Source: Lysinibacillus sp. FSL M8-0337
GTDB lineage: Bacteria; Bacillota; Bacilli; Bacillales_A; Planococcaceae
Direction: 5' to 3'
Assembly: GCF_038593855.1 (NCBI RefSeq)
Contig: NZ_CP151996.1
Coordinates: forward strand, 4,030,001-4,094,000
DNA length: 64,000 nt
Shown here: piece by piece, positions 44,156 through 53,364 of the stretch
Layout: the number at the start of each line of letters is the position of its first letter
Position numbering within the stretch: position 1 is the stretch's first letter
Position numbers and translations under genes: made by a program
The notes under the pieces: model-generated
Told to the model about the DNA's origin: nothing
The model's input: only the letters and a program-made list of their open reading frames with translations
The model's database searches: none

Positions 44156-44664
44156 CAATTTTTCCTCCCTACTTTTTTACGAAGTCTTGCCATTGCACGA
44201 TGAAAGTCAACGCGTACCTTCACTTCAGAAATACCAAGAATAGCTGCTGTTTCTTGAATTGTGTAGTCCTTTAACATACGACATATTATGATTGTCCGAT
44301 CATGTGACTTTAATGTCATTAATGCTTGCTGTACCATTTGCCATTGCTCGTTTTTTTCAACTATAGTAGGAGGTTCTATGCCTTCTGTTAAAATAGGTTG
44401 TTTAATCAGTTTCTCTGTCAATAAACGCTTAATCTTTTGTTTTCTATGTATATCTACTGCTGTATTCCGTGCAATCGTTAAAATCCACGTTTTTACCTTC
44501 TCTCCATCCTTTAAATGGTGTAATTGTTTAAGTACTTTTAAAAAAGTTTCTTGCGTGATATCTTCCGCTTCTTGTTTGCTATTTGTATAATAAAGGGCAA
44601 AATGGTAGACATCACGATGATAGGCATCATACAGTTGCTCAATCTGTAATTGATTTTTATGCAA
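44155..44664 (-). CDS. ECF-type RNA polymerase sigma factor
   Basis: The protein has 169 residues. Region 2 contains YDAYHRDVYHFALYYTNSKQ and AEDITQETFLKVLKQLH with the -10 recognition face. Region 4 has DRTIIICRMLKDYTIQETAAI and the helix-turn-helix LGISEVKVRVDFHRAMARLR. A linker of about 30 residues joins them. The start is TTG with a GGGG-type site 5-7 bases upstream. Two membrane protein genes overlap it downstream, giving a three-gene operon of sigma, anti-sigma and accessory. The target genes and signal are unknown. Confidence 0.93.
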   Translation of the reverse strand: MHKNQLQIEQLYDAYHRDVYHFALYYTNSKQEAEDITQETFLKVLKQLHHLKDGEKVKTWILTIARNTAVDIHRKQKIKRLLTEKLIKQPILTEGIEPPTIVEKNEQWQMVQQALMTLKSHDRTIIICRMLKDYTIQETAAILGISEVKVRVDFHRAMARLRKKVGRKN

Positions 44665-44747
44665 AACTTCACCCCGCTTTCTACATTCCTCAATAAGTCG
44701 TTAGTATCCAATATTTGTTACACATTTTATAAAAATTTTATATCATT

Positions 44748-44778
44748 AAAAAAACCTCTCCATTTTCTATGAGAGGTT
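44748..44778 (-). terminator. Terminator after the TOPRIM gene
   Basis: AACCTCTC and GAGAGGTT pair around ATAGAAAATG on the minus strand, followed by TTTTTAATG. It lies 8 bases past the stop codon. Confidence 0.85.
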
Positions 44779-44786
44779 GTTGTCCA

Positions 44787-45521
44787 TTATTTACCCACAT
44801 TGGACGTAATCATTTCAAATAATAACGGTACATTTGTACCGCGTTGCAATGAGTTACAGCCCTTCGTTAAGTGCGTCCAGCTTTCTTTCATCTTTTCCCT
44901 ATAAGTTAGTGTTCCATCAACGGGCAAAAACTCCGCAAGATATTCTTTAATAGAGCCCGATAAATTATCCATAAATTCATCTGCTTTTTGCACTTTTTCT
45001 GTTGCGACTTCATTGCGCTCATTCCATAACACATGCTCTAAATTCGTAGCAAAATAAAAAAGTTGATACGGGACTTTTAAACGCTCAATACTAAAATGGT
45101 CATTGGCAAGCAAAATCTTAACGTTATTCGCTTTCATTTCATTTCGCTGTTCGATTTGCTCTTTACGCCTCTCTGTTTTTACAAATATGGCATCTTCTGT
45201 GTAAAATAAATTTTGTTCCATATCTGATTTGATTTTGACAAACTCCGGGGCGATAAAACAACCATCTGCATCTGTAATATGAATAACTGCCGTTAAATCT
45301 TTTGCTAAAAACTTATACTTTTCAAGATAGTTATGAATGACTCGGCTAACACTATTTTTAATATTGGGGATTCTCTTTTTTGCATCCCACTTCGTCAAAA
45401 TATCCTCTCGTTGTACATCAAAGCGAATCGTCGAATCAGTAAAATGTTCATCCAAAAAATCTTCTAAAATAATTTGCTCTGTTTGACCTTCAACAATAAC
45501 TAATAGTACTTTTCTAGTCAT
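44787..45521 (-). CDS. RloB/AbiLii-like TOPRIM-type protein
   Basis: The protein has 244 residues. The N-terminus KVLLVIVEGQTEQIILEDF has the conserved Glu of a TOPRIM fold, and HITDADGCF (near residue 90) gives the D-x-D metal site. The rest, helical and charged, is not recognised. TOPRIM proteins of this size next to an ABC/AAA ATPase occur in RloAB, AbiL and PARIS defence systems, where the TOPRIM partner is the toxic nuclease released or activated by the ATPase. The gene overlaps the ATPase gene by 8 bases, so ATG 45521 is the natural start; the longer open frame to 45635 would overlap it further. Cellular role not shown by sequence. Confidence 0.72.
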   Translation of the reverse strand: MTRKVLLVIVEGQTEQIILEDFLDEHFTDSTIRFDVQREDILTKWDAKKRIPNIKNSVSRVIHNYLEKYKFLAKDLTAVIHITDADGCFIAPEFVKIKSDMEQNLFYTEDAIFVKTERRKEQIEQRNEMKANNVKILLANDHFSIERLKVPYQLFYFATNLEHVLWNERNEVATEKVQKADEFMDNLSGSIKEYLAEFLPVDGTLTYREKMKESWTHLTKGCNSLQRGTNVPLLFEMITSNVGK

Positions 45522-46851
45522 GTTGCACACCAGCTTTTCTAAAAGCACGTTTAATTTTGAACGTTTTCGTTTCTTTATACACTTCCTCGTCCTGTCCGCC
45601 AAGCTGTATCGCACGCAAATAGACATCTCGCGCATTATTGACTTCTTTGATGCCCTTTAGCTGCATATATCGATCATTCTCATTTGTTGTTGTAAACCAT
45701 AAGTTTTTAATCGCAAGCACCTCTAACACCCGTAAATTATGGGACGTAAAAATAAGCTGGCCTTTTCCGCCCTCATCAATCACTGTTAACAACTCACCCA
45801 ACAAATATTCAAATACACCAGAATCTAATTCATCGATTACGACACATGCAGTCGGATTATTATAAACAGCTATTAGAACGCTAAGCACAGCAATGATTTT
45901 CAAAATTCCTTCCGATTCAGTTCGTAACGGTAATTCCCGCTCACCGCGTTTCGATAAGAACTCAAAACGTATGCCTTTTTCACCGTTATCTAATAATTGC
46001 TCTGTAATAACGTGAATTTTAATCGTTAGCCCTGGAATAATGGTCGACAATACTTGGTTGCTTTGCTCAATGACTTCACATAATACATTGAAAGCATTCT
46101 CTGGCAATAATGCTGGTCCTTTCAAATCGTAAGGAATCGAGCCTCGCGTTTTTTCTAAATGAATACTAAAAGGCATAATACGCTCTTCAAATAAAGGTGC
46201 AATATTTTGGTTATTAATAACATGTAAGTCCCGATTAAAGTCGACTGCTATATTACGAAGCAATTCCATTTCTAATTCTGATAGCTTTTCTTGTAGCAAC
46301 GGCTTTAAATCTTTATGGAAGACAAAAGACATATATTGTTTTCGTGCTAATTGTTGAATAACAAGCGTCTTTATACGTATCTTTTCACTCATATCTCGTA
46401 AAGAGCTTTTTCGAATTTGAACATCCTCATCTGCGACACTTACTAACACTTTTGAGCGTTTTCCTTTTTCATCTTCCCTGTAAGTCAATCGCTCCGCAAT
46501 TATGAACAGTCGTTTTTCATCTTCTTGCAATGTTACAGAATAGTTGACAAAAAATGTTCCGAATTGGTTGTCCACTAGAAATTCAAAAACCAAACTAGCG
46601 GTTTTTTCTCCTGCCATAATTAAGCGTTTATCTTGTGATGGCAATTTTACTTCAGCAATCCAACCAGAAATAATTGTCTTCAACAAACTAAATGCGTCGA
46701 CAATAGTTGTTTTCCCTGAACCATTTTGCCCATACACACCCACAACATTTGCTGTCATAAGCGAAGCAAAATTCACGGCTAATGTGAGCTCACCATTTCG
46801 AACATTTCTTAGATTTTGGATCTTTATTTTTTTTATTTTGATAATGGCCAT
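45514..46851 (-). CDS. AAA/ABC-type ATPase, RloA/AbiLi-like
   Basis: The protein has 445 residues. It starts IKIKKIKIQNLRNVRN, a RecF/SMC-like first strand. Walker A is VYGQNGSGKTTIVDAF (near residue 40) and the Q-loop is replaced by a long insertion of about 250 residues. Then come a signature-like region (LRTESEGILKIIAVLSVL), Walker B ACVVIDELDSGVFEYLLGEL and FTSHN. This is the AAA_15/AAA_21 layout found in RloA, AbiLi and AriA. It sits directly before a TOPRIM gene, so a two-component defence function is likely but not proven. AAAAGGA lies 8 bases before ATG 46851. No neighbouring restriction or phage genes are seen. Confidence 0.75.
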   Translation of the reverse strand: MAIIKIKKIKIQNLRNVRNGELTLAVNFASLMTANVVGVYGQNGSGKTTIVDAFSLLKTIISGWIAEVKLPSQDKRLIMAGEKTASLVFEFLVDNQFGTFFVNYSVTLQEDEKRLFIIAERLTYREDEKGKRSKVLVSVADEDVQIRKSSLRDMSEKIRIKTLVIQQLARKQYMSFVFHKDLKPLLQEKLSELEMELLRNIAVDFNRDLHVINNQNIAPLFEERIMPFSIHLEKTRGSIPYDLKGPALLPENAFNVLCEVIEQSNQVLSTIIPGLTIKIHVITEQLLDNGEKGIRFEFLSKRGERELPLRTESEGILKIIAVLSVLIAVYNNPTACVVIDELDSGVFEYLLGELLTVIDEGGKGQLIFTSHNLRVLEVLAIKNLWFTTTNENDRYMQLKGIKEVNNARDVYLRAIQLGGQDEEVYKETKTFKIKRAFRKAGVQHD

Positions 46852-47021
46852 TTCAAACATCCTTTTCAGTCATTTCTTCCTATTATAATTAAAATCGCTA
46901 TATTTTATAACAAATATAACGATAATACCTGTTCTTTCTTATTTCTCTTATGCCATATGCCTATGACAAATATAATATGGGACATATGTTAGAAAAGAAA
47001 AATGAAGAAAGGTGTGTTCTA

Positions 47022-47510
47022 TTGGTCTATCCAAGATTAGCCCCTGAAGATTTTAATCAGCAATTCCGACCTGGTATGAAAATATGGGTCACGCTTCCTA
47101 CTGGTACTTATTCCGGTACATTAATTCGAACATTTGGAAAAGACGGAAGAACTGCAGAAATTCAACTAGATTCTGGACAAATTATAACAGTTGATGTTAA
47201 TCAAATTGCCGCAGCAGGGACAGGTTTGCCTCCTGGCTCATATCCACCTCCTTACCCTCCACCATATCCACCTCCTTATCCATCCCCTTACCCTCCACCA
47301 TATCCGCCTCGTCCACATCCACCACAACCGTACCCACCGCAACCATATCCACCATATCCACATCCGCCACAACCATATCCACCACGTCCATATCCACCGC
47401 AGCCATTCCCACCTCCTCCATATCCAGGCGGGCAATTACCAGGATTCCCTCGTTTAACACCTCCAGGTATTTCCGATATTTTACCTGGCATATTTGGTAA
47501 TCCAAGATAA
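47022..47510 (+). CDS. Proline/tyrosine-rich repeat protein
   Basis: The protein has 162 residues. Residues 1-60 form a small beta-rich domain (GMKIWVTLPTGTYSGTLIRT, RTAEIQLDSGQIITVDV). Residues 68-140 are a run of Y-P-P-x repeats (YPPPYPPPYP, HPPQPYPPQP) with Pro, Tyr, His and Gln. A short Gly/Pro-rich tail follows. I choose TTG 47022, with AAAGG 9 bases upstream, over the ATG at 46950, which lacks a site. There is no signal peptide. Such Pro/Tyr-rich tails occur in spore-coat and surface proteins and could be cross-linked through Tyr. The family is not recognised; the function is unknown. Confidence 0.7.
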   Translation: MVYPRLAPEDFNQQFRPGMKIWVTLPTGTYSGTLIRTFGKDGRTAEIQLDSGQIITVDVNQIAAAGTGLPPGSYPPPYPPPYPPPYPSPYPPPYPPRPHPPQPYPPQPYPPYPHPPQPYPPRPYPPQPFPPPPYPGGQLPGFPRLTPPGISDILPGIFGNPR

Positions 47511-47512
47511 AA

Positions 47513-47563
47513 AAAGGCTTTCCATCCGTTCAGTAATGAACAAATGGAAAGCCTTTATTTTTT
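47513..47563 (+). terminator. Terminator after the Pro-rich gene
   Basis: AAAGGCTTTCCAT pairs perfectly with ATGGAAAGCCTTT around 18 bases, followed by ATTTTTT. Confidence 0.9.
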
Positions 47564-48016
47564 CTACATAGCAACGACCAACAGCAATTTGTCCCTTGGG
47601 TTGCGTATAATATTTGTCCAGAATAATAAACACTTTATTATAATAGCTAGTCCCAGAAACAAAATATACTATTATTAGCGCGTTTTCTATTAATTATGTG
47701 CATATACACCAATAATCATTGATACAAAAACACTATATATTATTACGCTCACCGAAATTTCACACTTTAAATAGGAGGATTTTTGGGTTGTGAATCGTAT
47801 TTTTTGGCAGTATAGTTGATTAATGTTAGGGGATGAATGGATTATTTTACAATCAAAGAAATAATGATAAAAAAGTATAAGGTAATTCCATATATTTGAA
47901 TATCATAACAGTCAATTGTAACATTGTACTATTCCCATTACACTTGACTTTCGCATTATCGGCCGTCCCTTTTTCGCTTGAAATATGTCTTGTATACAAT
48001 TTTAGGAGGAAGAGAT
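47564..48016. other. Intergenic region before the chemoreceptor gene
   Basis: These 453 bases are AT-rich and hold no supported gene. A palindrome ATAATAAA-CAC-TTTATTAT lies at 47623-47641, and a TATAAT at 47606-47611. An AGGAGG near 47775 precedes a nine-codon frame (GTG start, MNRIFWQYS), which could be a leader peptide or chance. No sigma-D motif was found. Confidence 0.5.
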
Positions 48017-49765
48017 ATGAAGAAAAATAAGAAACAGCAAATGTCGATTAGCAAGAAATTAACCGTCATCATGGTTAGTATTTTACTATTATTTGGGCTA
48101 GTGACTATGGGATTTGCCTATTATATAGTGAAAAATAGTAATTTAAAAGATATGGACCAATCTCTTTATGATAAAGGGATGATTTTATCTAAGACAATAG
48201 ACCAAAAGACATTAAAATCCGTACTAGAAAGCCCAAATGCTGACAATAATGATGTCCTACATTTAACGAAAGAAATGGATGCCATTAACGAGGAATCAGA
48301 CATTATTACCAATCTCTTTCTTATTACAGTAGATGGTGAAAATATTAACGCACCGGTTCTTTCAACAAGCGTACTTGAAGTAGGTGCAGAATATAACCAA
48401 GATATGGTTGCCATGGGACTTTCCCCAGATTTTCTTGCAAGAATAAAGGAAGTATTTGAAACAAAAGAAGCAACAGCTACAGATATTTATAAAGATGAGT
48501 TTGGAAGCTATAAAACAGGTCTTACGCCTATTTTAGATAAAGATGGTTCCGTTGTAGCTGCTTACGCCATCGATTATGATGTATCTATGGTAAATGCCAA
48601 AGCATTATCAGAAGCATTATGGATTCTTTTAATTACTGTACTATTCCTAATTGGTTCTTCCATCGTGGTTTATACACTATTAAGAAAGAAGCTAACACCT
48701 ATCCAACAGCTATCTTTACAATCTAAAAAAGTTGCGGAAGGTAACCTAGAGCTTGAAGCGTTACCTGTTCACTCAAATGATGAAATTGGCGTACTAACAA
48801 CTAATTTCAATGTTATGATTGACAGCTTAAAAACAGTTATTAAAAGTGCAACAAATGTTTCTTCACGTGTTTCAAACTCTGCACAAGTTTTATCAAGCAA
48901 TATGCAAGAAGCAACAGATTCATACAATAATGTAGCGTCGTCAATGCAAGAAATAGCTAGTGGTGCTGATTTACAAGTGCAAAAGGCTAAAGAAAGTTCT
49001 ATTACAATTGAGGAAATGAGTATTGGTATTCAACGCATTGCTATGACATCCAATCAAATTTCTGAATCTTCTATTTTAGCATCGGAAGAAGCTGAAAAAG
49101 GTAATGATTCAACAAGCAAATCTGTTGCACAAATGAATGCAATTAGTAAGGCAGTTAATCATTCCGCATCATCTGTAAAAATGCTCGGTGAACATTCCGG
49201 CAAAATCGAAGAAATCGTCGGCATTATCACAGGGATTGCTTCCCAAACAAATCTGCTTGCATTAAATGCTGCGATTGAAGCTGCTCGCGCAGGCGAAGCA
49301 GGAAGTGGCTTTGCTGTTGTTGCCGATGAAGTGCGGAAGCTAGCCGAACAATCAGAAGCTTCGGCAAGAGAAATTTCTACGCTTATTACTCGTATTCAAC
49401 AGGATACAAATGAATCTGTAAAGGTCATGATCCATGCTGTAGAAGAAGTGGACAATGGCTTAATTATGATTAATGATTCCGAAAAATCATTTAGCCAAAT
49501 TTTAACTTCAATTCACCATGTTACAGGGCAAATTCAAGAACTATCAGCAACGATTGAAGAAATGGCAGCAGGTATGGAAGAAGTTACTTCAGCTGTTCAA
49601 GATATGGAACACTTCTCAGTAAGTTCTCGAGACAACACAAGAGCAGTAGCCGAAACATCGGCTAGTCAGCTGAATACCGTGCAAAGAGTTTCAGAGGAAG
49701 CACAAGTACTATCTGATTTATCAAGTGAATTATTAACTGTTGTAAATACATTTATTGTAAAATAA
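48017..49765 (+). CDS. Membrane methyl-accepting chemotaxis protein
   Basis: The protein has 582 residues. Membrane segments lie at about 15-37 and 208-230, bracketing an external ligand domain of about 170 residues of Cache-like length. A HAMP domain follows, then a long methyl-accepting coiled coil. It contains the hairpin [20 protein letters not shown] and [20 protein letters not shown], where CheA/CheW bind. The ligand cannot be inferred. AGGAGG lies 7 bases before ATG 48017; an upstream ATG at 47978 lacks a site. The protein ends without the usual pentapeptide for adaptation enzymes. Confidence 0.93.
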   Translation: MKKNKKQQMSISKKLTVIMVSILLLFGLVTMGFAYYIVKNSNLKDMDQSLYDKGMILSKTIDQKTLKSVLESPNADNNDVLHLTKEMDAINEESDIITNLFLITVDGENINAPVLSTSVLEVGAEYNQDMVAMGLSPDFLARIKEVFETKEATATDIYKDEFGSYKTGLTPILDKDGSVVAAYAIDYDVSMVNAKALSEALWILLITVLFLIGSSIVVYTLLRKKLTPIQQLSLQSKKVAEGNLELEALPVHSNDEIGVLTTNFNVMIDSLKTVIKSATNVSSRVSNSAQVLSSNMQEATDSYNNVASSMQEIASGADLQVQKAKESSITIEEMSIGIQRIAMTSNQISESSILASEEAEKGNDSTSKSVAQMNAISKAVNHSASSVKMLGEHSGKIEEIVGIITGIASQTNLLALNAAIEAARAGEAGSGFAVVADEVRKLAEQSEASAREISTLITRIQQDTNESVKVMIHAVEEVDNGLIMINDSEKSFSQILTSIHHVTGQIQELSATIEEMAAGMEEVTSAVQDMEHFSVSSRDNTRAVAETSASQLNTVQRVSEEAQVLSDLSSELLTVVNTFIVK

Positions 49766-49815
49766 TGATGTACTAAAGCACGGCGAAAATAAATAAAGAG
49801 CAAGTAATCCTACAA

Positions 49816-49852
49816 CCTTGTCGATGCGAAAACATCGGCAAGGCTGTTTGTT
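49816..49852 (+). terminator. Terminator after the chemoreceptor gene
   Basis: CCTTGTCGATG pairs with CATCGGCAAGG (one G-T pair) around CGAAAA, followed by CTGTTTGTT. Confidence 0.75.
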
Positions 49853-49952
49853 AAGAAAAAGTAGCAATGTCTAATCCTATCAATAATAAAGTTACTTCTA
49901 ATTGCACTAAAGGGGCACAGTCCCCTACTTTCAAAAATAGGAGTTGTTATGA

Positions 49953-52900
49953 TTGAATTTAAAACGAGACCTTGATTTATTTACAGCACATTATCAAACA
50001 AACACCCAAGAACAACAGACGTTACCAACCAATTGTACACAACTGTTAACAGAACAGGATAAAGTATTATATCAAGCTTTAAATCAAACAAAAGCCTTTT
50101 ATGCGAAAGATCAAACAATCCCTAGTGTATTTTATCAATCAGCGGAACGATTCGCTGAAAGAATTGCCCTGTCTTTTAATGATGATCGGATCACCTATCG
50201 TCAGCTCAATGAACGCTCCAATCAAGTTGCCCATATGTTACTAGAGAATGGTCTCCAAAAAGGCGACAAAGTAGCAATTGTTATGGAACGTAGTCAGGAA
50301 ACTATTATCAGTTTACTTGGCGTTCTAAAAGCAGGAGGTATTTACGTTCCAATAGATCCGAGCTATCCAAAAGAACGCTGTCAGTACCTTTTAAATGATT
50401 CAGGTGCACCATTCATTTTAATAAAAGAAGAACATACAGCGGTACTTACCAATTTATTACATAGCAATTCTCAATGTCGTACAGTGTTTACACTGAATTG
50501 CATGGAAATCACGTTTCCAAAAGACAATGTTTATATCGATCTCAGCCCTGCCGATTTAGCCTATATTATTTATACATCTGGCTCGACAGGCAAGCCAAAA
50601 GGCGTAATGCTAAAGCATGAATCTGTGATTAACTTAATTACTGATAATCAAAGAATCTACCAAGTAAGTAAATATGATGTCTTTTCGCAATTTATCTCCT
50701 ATAGTTTTGATCCATCCGTCACAGAAACATTTACTGCTTTCTTTTCTGGCGCTCGATTACATATGCTCACAAGTATTGAGCGCATATCGATTGAAGCTTT
50801 CGCTGAGATGATTGCAAGGGAAAAAGTGACAACAGCCACTATTCCAAATGCATTCTTTACGCAGCTTGCAACGCATCTCTCCAGCGATTACCAATATCAA
50901 TTATCATCTCTTAAATATTTGTCTGTAGGTGGAGAAGCCCTTATGCCTGCGGTTATACAAAAGTGGCGTGAAAAATTCGGAACAACAACTGCAATTATTA
51001 ATGTATATGGACCGACAGAATGTACAGTGCTGTCTTCGTATTACAGAGTGCCGGATACTATCATCGAGCATCATGCAAGTATTCCCATTGGCAGACCGAT
51101 TGCCAATTACGAGATGTATATTATTAATAACGACGGGCAGCTATGTCCTGCCAATGAAGCAGGTGAACTTTATATAGCTGGTGCAGGACTAGCTGCTGGC
51201 TATTTAAATAAGCCTGAAAAAACTGCTGAAGCGTTTGTCCCACATCTGTCAAATGAATGTGGGAAGTTGATGTATCGAACAGGTGATTTAGCTCGTTTAT
51301 TGCCAAATGGTGTAATTGAATTTGTGGGACGCAAAGATTCTCAAATTAAAGTGCGAGGGTTCCGCATTGAGCTTGGGGAAATTGAAACGGTGTTAAGTAA
51401 TCACCCTAACATCCAAGAAGCCGTAATACTTGCCAAAAAAAGGGATAATGGTAATACTAGCTTGTTTGCCTATTACACGGTATTCGGTGGTATGAAGGTA
51501 GAACAGGAAGCACTTCGACATTATTTAGCAGGTCTTTTACCAGACTATATGGTGCCTGAACGTTTAATTGAAGTGCAGGAAATGCCATTATCTCCTACCG
51601 GTAAAATTGATCGAAAGCAATTAGCGACACTTGAGGTAACAACACCGCTACCAAGTCATTATGACGCACCTGAAAACACAATACAGCAGCTACTAGCCAG
51701 TGCTTGGGAGCAAGTACTAGATGTTGAACGTGTTGGCATTCACGATAACTTCTTTCATATCGGTGGACATTCTTTAAAAGTACTTGAGATTTTAGTACAT
51801 GTGAAAAAGCATATTCCATTTTTAAAAATTCAAGACTTTTTCCAATACCATACGATTGCTGAATTGGATAATTATATTAGTACGTATCAGCCTGAAACAA
51901 ATGAGATATCCCAGCAAACAACTGACTTTGTACGGAAAGATTTAATGGAGCCAAGCCGTCTTACCACCGCTCATAATGTCACACCTTTAGCGATGAAAAC
52001 GGTGCTGTTAACTGGGGCAACAGGTTATTTAGGTAGTCATGTGTTATATGAGCTTTTAATGAATACGAACGCACATGTCTATTGTTTAATTAGACAAAGT
52101 GCACAGACAACGCCTGATGATAAATTAAAAGATAGTATGTTATTTTATTTTGGACATGCTATTATCCCGATGCTGCAAAAACGAGTGACGGTCATCCAAG
52201 GCGATTTAAGTAAGGCAAAACTTGATTTATCTGTTAAAGACCACGCGCTTCTTACTGAAAAAATCGACGCAATTATTCATTGCGGTGCAGATGTAAGACA
52301 TTTCGGAGCAGCAAGTCATTTTAACGATGTCAATGTGCAAGGTACTAGATATTTGCTAGAGCTTGCTAAATGTAAAGTGGGTGTACATTTCCATTATGTT
52401 TCAACAATAGGTATCCCCGAGGAGCTAGCGACAACGCAATGGGGAGACACTCAAGCACAGGGTGATTTCGATTACAATGTTGCACTTTCTAATGTCTATA
52501 ACCAAAGTAAGTTAGATGCTGAAAATCTTGTTAGAAATGCAGTGAATGATAATATTCCTGTTTCAATTTACCGTGTTGGCAATTTAACATGTCATTCGCA
52601 GACAGGGAAATTCCAACGCAATATAGATGATAATGCTTTTTATCGTATGATAAAATCAATGCTTTATTTAGGAAAAACACCGTCAGCTCATTGGCATGTC
52701 GATTTTACGCCAATTAATTATGCAAGCCAAGCACTTGTAGCACTAGCCCGTCAGCCAAAATCAAATGGGCACATATTCCATCTATGTAACCCAGTACCGC
52801 TACTCTATCTCGATTTTGTTGAGGCCATCAAAGACATGGGATATGCGCTAGAAATTGTTACGACAAATGAATACGAAGATTGGCTATTACATTCGGAGCA

Positions 52901-53123
52901 TCCAGAAGAACTACAAGATTATTTATCATTAGCCATTGCACAGCTTGACGGTGATGGCCCAAGCGATTCACCATTTATCATAAATAGTGAAAAAACACAG
53001 AACTTTTTAAAGCATACGGATATTACATGTGCAGAGCCTAATCCAGCCTTTATCCGTACAATGATTGCCCATGGCATTCAATTAGGGTATTTCCCTGAGC
53101 CAACGCTCGTTACAGTACGATAA
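49953..53123 (+). CDS. NRPS-like adenylation-thiolation-reductase enzyme
   Basis: The protein has 1056 residues. The adenylation domain (about 55-560) has core motifs YTSGSTGKPKG (near 206), NVYGPTEC (near 350), YRTGDLARLLPNG (near 440) and SPTGKIDRKQL (near 546). The thiolation domain (about 575-645) has DNFFHIGGHSLKV, Ser near 606 taking phosphopantetheine. The thioester-reductase domain (about 680-1050) has VLLTGATGYLGSH and YNQSK (Tyr849/Lys853). No condensation domain is present, so it should activate one acid, load it and release it as an aldehyde or alcohol with NADPH, as Lys2 or carboxylic acid reductases do. The substrate is not assigned. The start is TTG, with AGGAG 9 bases upstream. 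Confidence 0.9.
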   Translation: MNLKRDLDLFTAHYQTNTQEQQTLPTNCTQLLTEQDKVLYQALNQTKAFYAKDQTIPSVFYQSAERFAERIALSFNDDRITYRQLNERSNQVAHMLLENGLQKGDKVAIVMERSQETIISLLGVLKAGGIYVPIDPSYPKERCQYLLNDSGAPFILIKEEHTAVLTNLLHSNSQCRTVFTLNCMEITFPKDNVYIDLSPADLAYIIYTSGSTGKPKGVMLKHESVINLITDNQRIYQVSKYDVFSQFISYSFDPSVTETFTAFFSGARLHMLTSIERISIEAFAEMIAREKVTTATIPNAFFTQLATHLSSDYQYQLSSLKYLSVGGEALMPAVIQKWREKFGTTTAIINVYGPTECTVLSSYYRVPDTIIEHHASIPIGRPIANYEMYIINNDGQLCPANEAGELYIAGAGLAAGYLNKPEKTAEAFVPHLSNECGKLMYRTGDLARLLPNGVIEFVGRKDSQIKVRGFRIELGEIETVLSNHPNIQEAVILAKKRDNGNTSLFAYYTVFGGMKVEQEALRHYLAGLLPDYMVPERLIEVQEMPLSPTGKIDRKQLATLEVTTPLPSHYDAPENTIQQLLASAWEQVLDVERVGIHDNFFHIGGHSLKVLEILVHVKKHIPFLKIQDFFQYHTIAELDNYISTYQPETNEISQQTTDFVRKDLMEPSRLTTAHNVTPLAMKTVLLTGATGYLGSHVLYELLMNTNAHVYCLIRQSAQTTPDDKLKDSMLFYFGHAIIPMLQKRVTVIQGDLSKAKLDLSVKDHALLTEKIDAIIHCGADVRHFGAASHFNDVNVQGTRYLLELAKCKVGVHFHYVSTIGIPEELATTQWGDTQAQGDFDYNVALSNVYNQSKLDAENLVRNAVNDNIPVSIYRVGNLTCHSQTGKFQRNIDDNAFYRMIKSMLYLGKTPSAHWHVDFTPINYASQALVALARQPKSNGHIFHLCNPVPLLYLDFVEAIKDMGYALEIVTTNEYEDWLLHSEHPEELQDYLSLAIAQLDGDGPSDSPFIINSEKTQNFLKHTDITCAEPNPAFIRTMIAHGIQLGYFPEPTLVTVR

Positions 53124-53176
53124 CGTAGGAATTTAATAAAGATAGCAACAGCTATACTTTTGCGTAAACCTACGGC

Positions 53177-53222
53177 AAAAGGCATCAAGATTTTTTCTCT
53201 CTTGATGCCTTTTGACTTTTTT
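53177..53222 (+). terminator. Terminator after the A-T-R gene
   Basis: AAAAGGCATCAAGA pairs with TCTTGATGCCTTTT around TTTTTTCTC, followed by GACTTTTTT. The stem equals the one at 9139-9164. Confidence 0.88.
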
Positions 53223-53364
53223 AGATGCCAGTCACTTAGCTTGGAGCGAAGGTGTGCATCATTTAGAATTCCCTTGCTATCAAGTGCCATAGCATTCACA
53301 CTAATAGCAACAAAGTTTCAATTGTTACCCATTCTCAAGTCATTCTATAATAAGGAGATTTACA

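Noticed and set aside
45522..45635. N-terminal extension of the TOPRIM gene
   Set aside because: The extension lies in the ATPase coding region, has a highly basic non-conserved sequence and no ribosome-binding site; ATG 45521 fits the overlap pattern and the TOPRIM start.
47230..47430. Regular short repeats that might be read as a CRISPR array
   Set aside because: Units are in-frame codon repeats without unique spacers and encode Y-P-P motifs.
47191..47505. Several open frames on both strands across the proline-rich gene
   Set aside because: They are by-products of the CCACCATATC-type repeats; only the frame with Y-P-P repeats has a ribosome-binding site and a folded N-terminal domain.
47941..48016. 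Sigma-D promoter ahead of the chemoreceptor gene
   Set aside because: TTATCGGCCG contains GCCGATAA only on the opposite strand, and no TAAA box is at the right distance.
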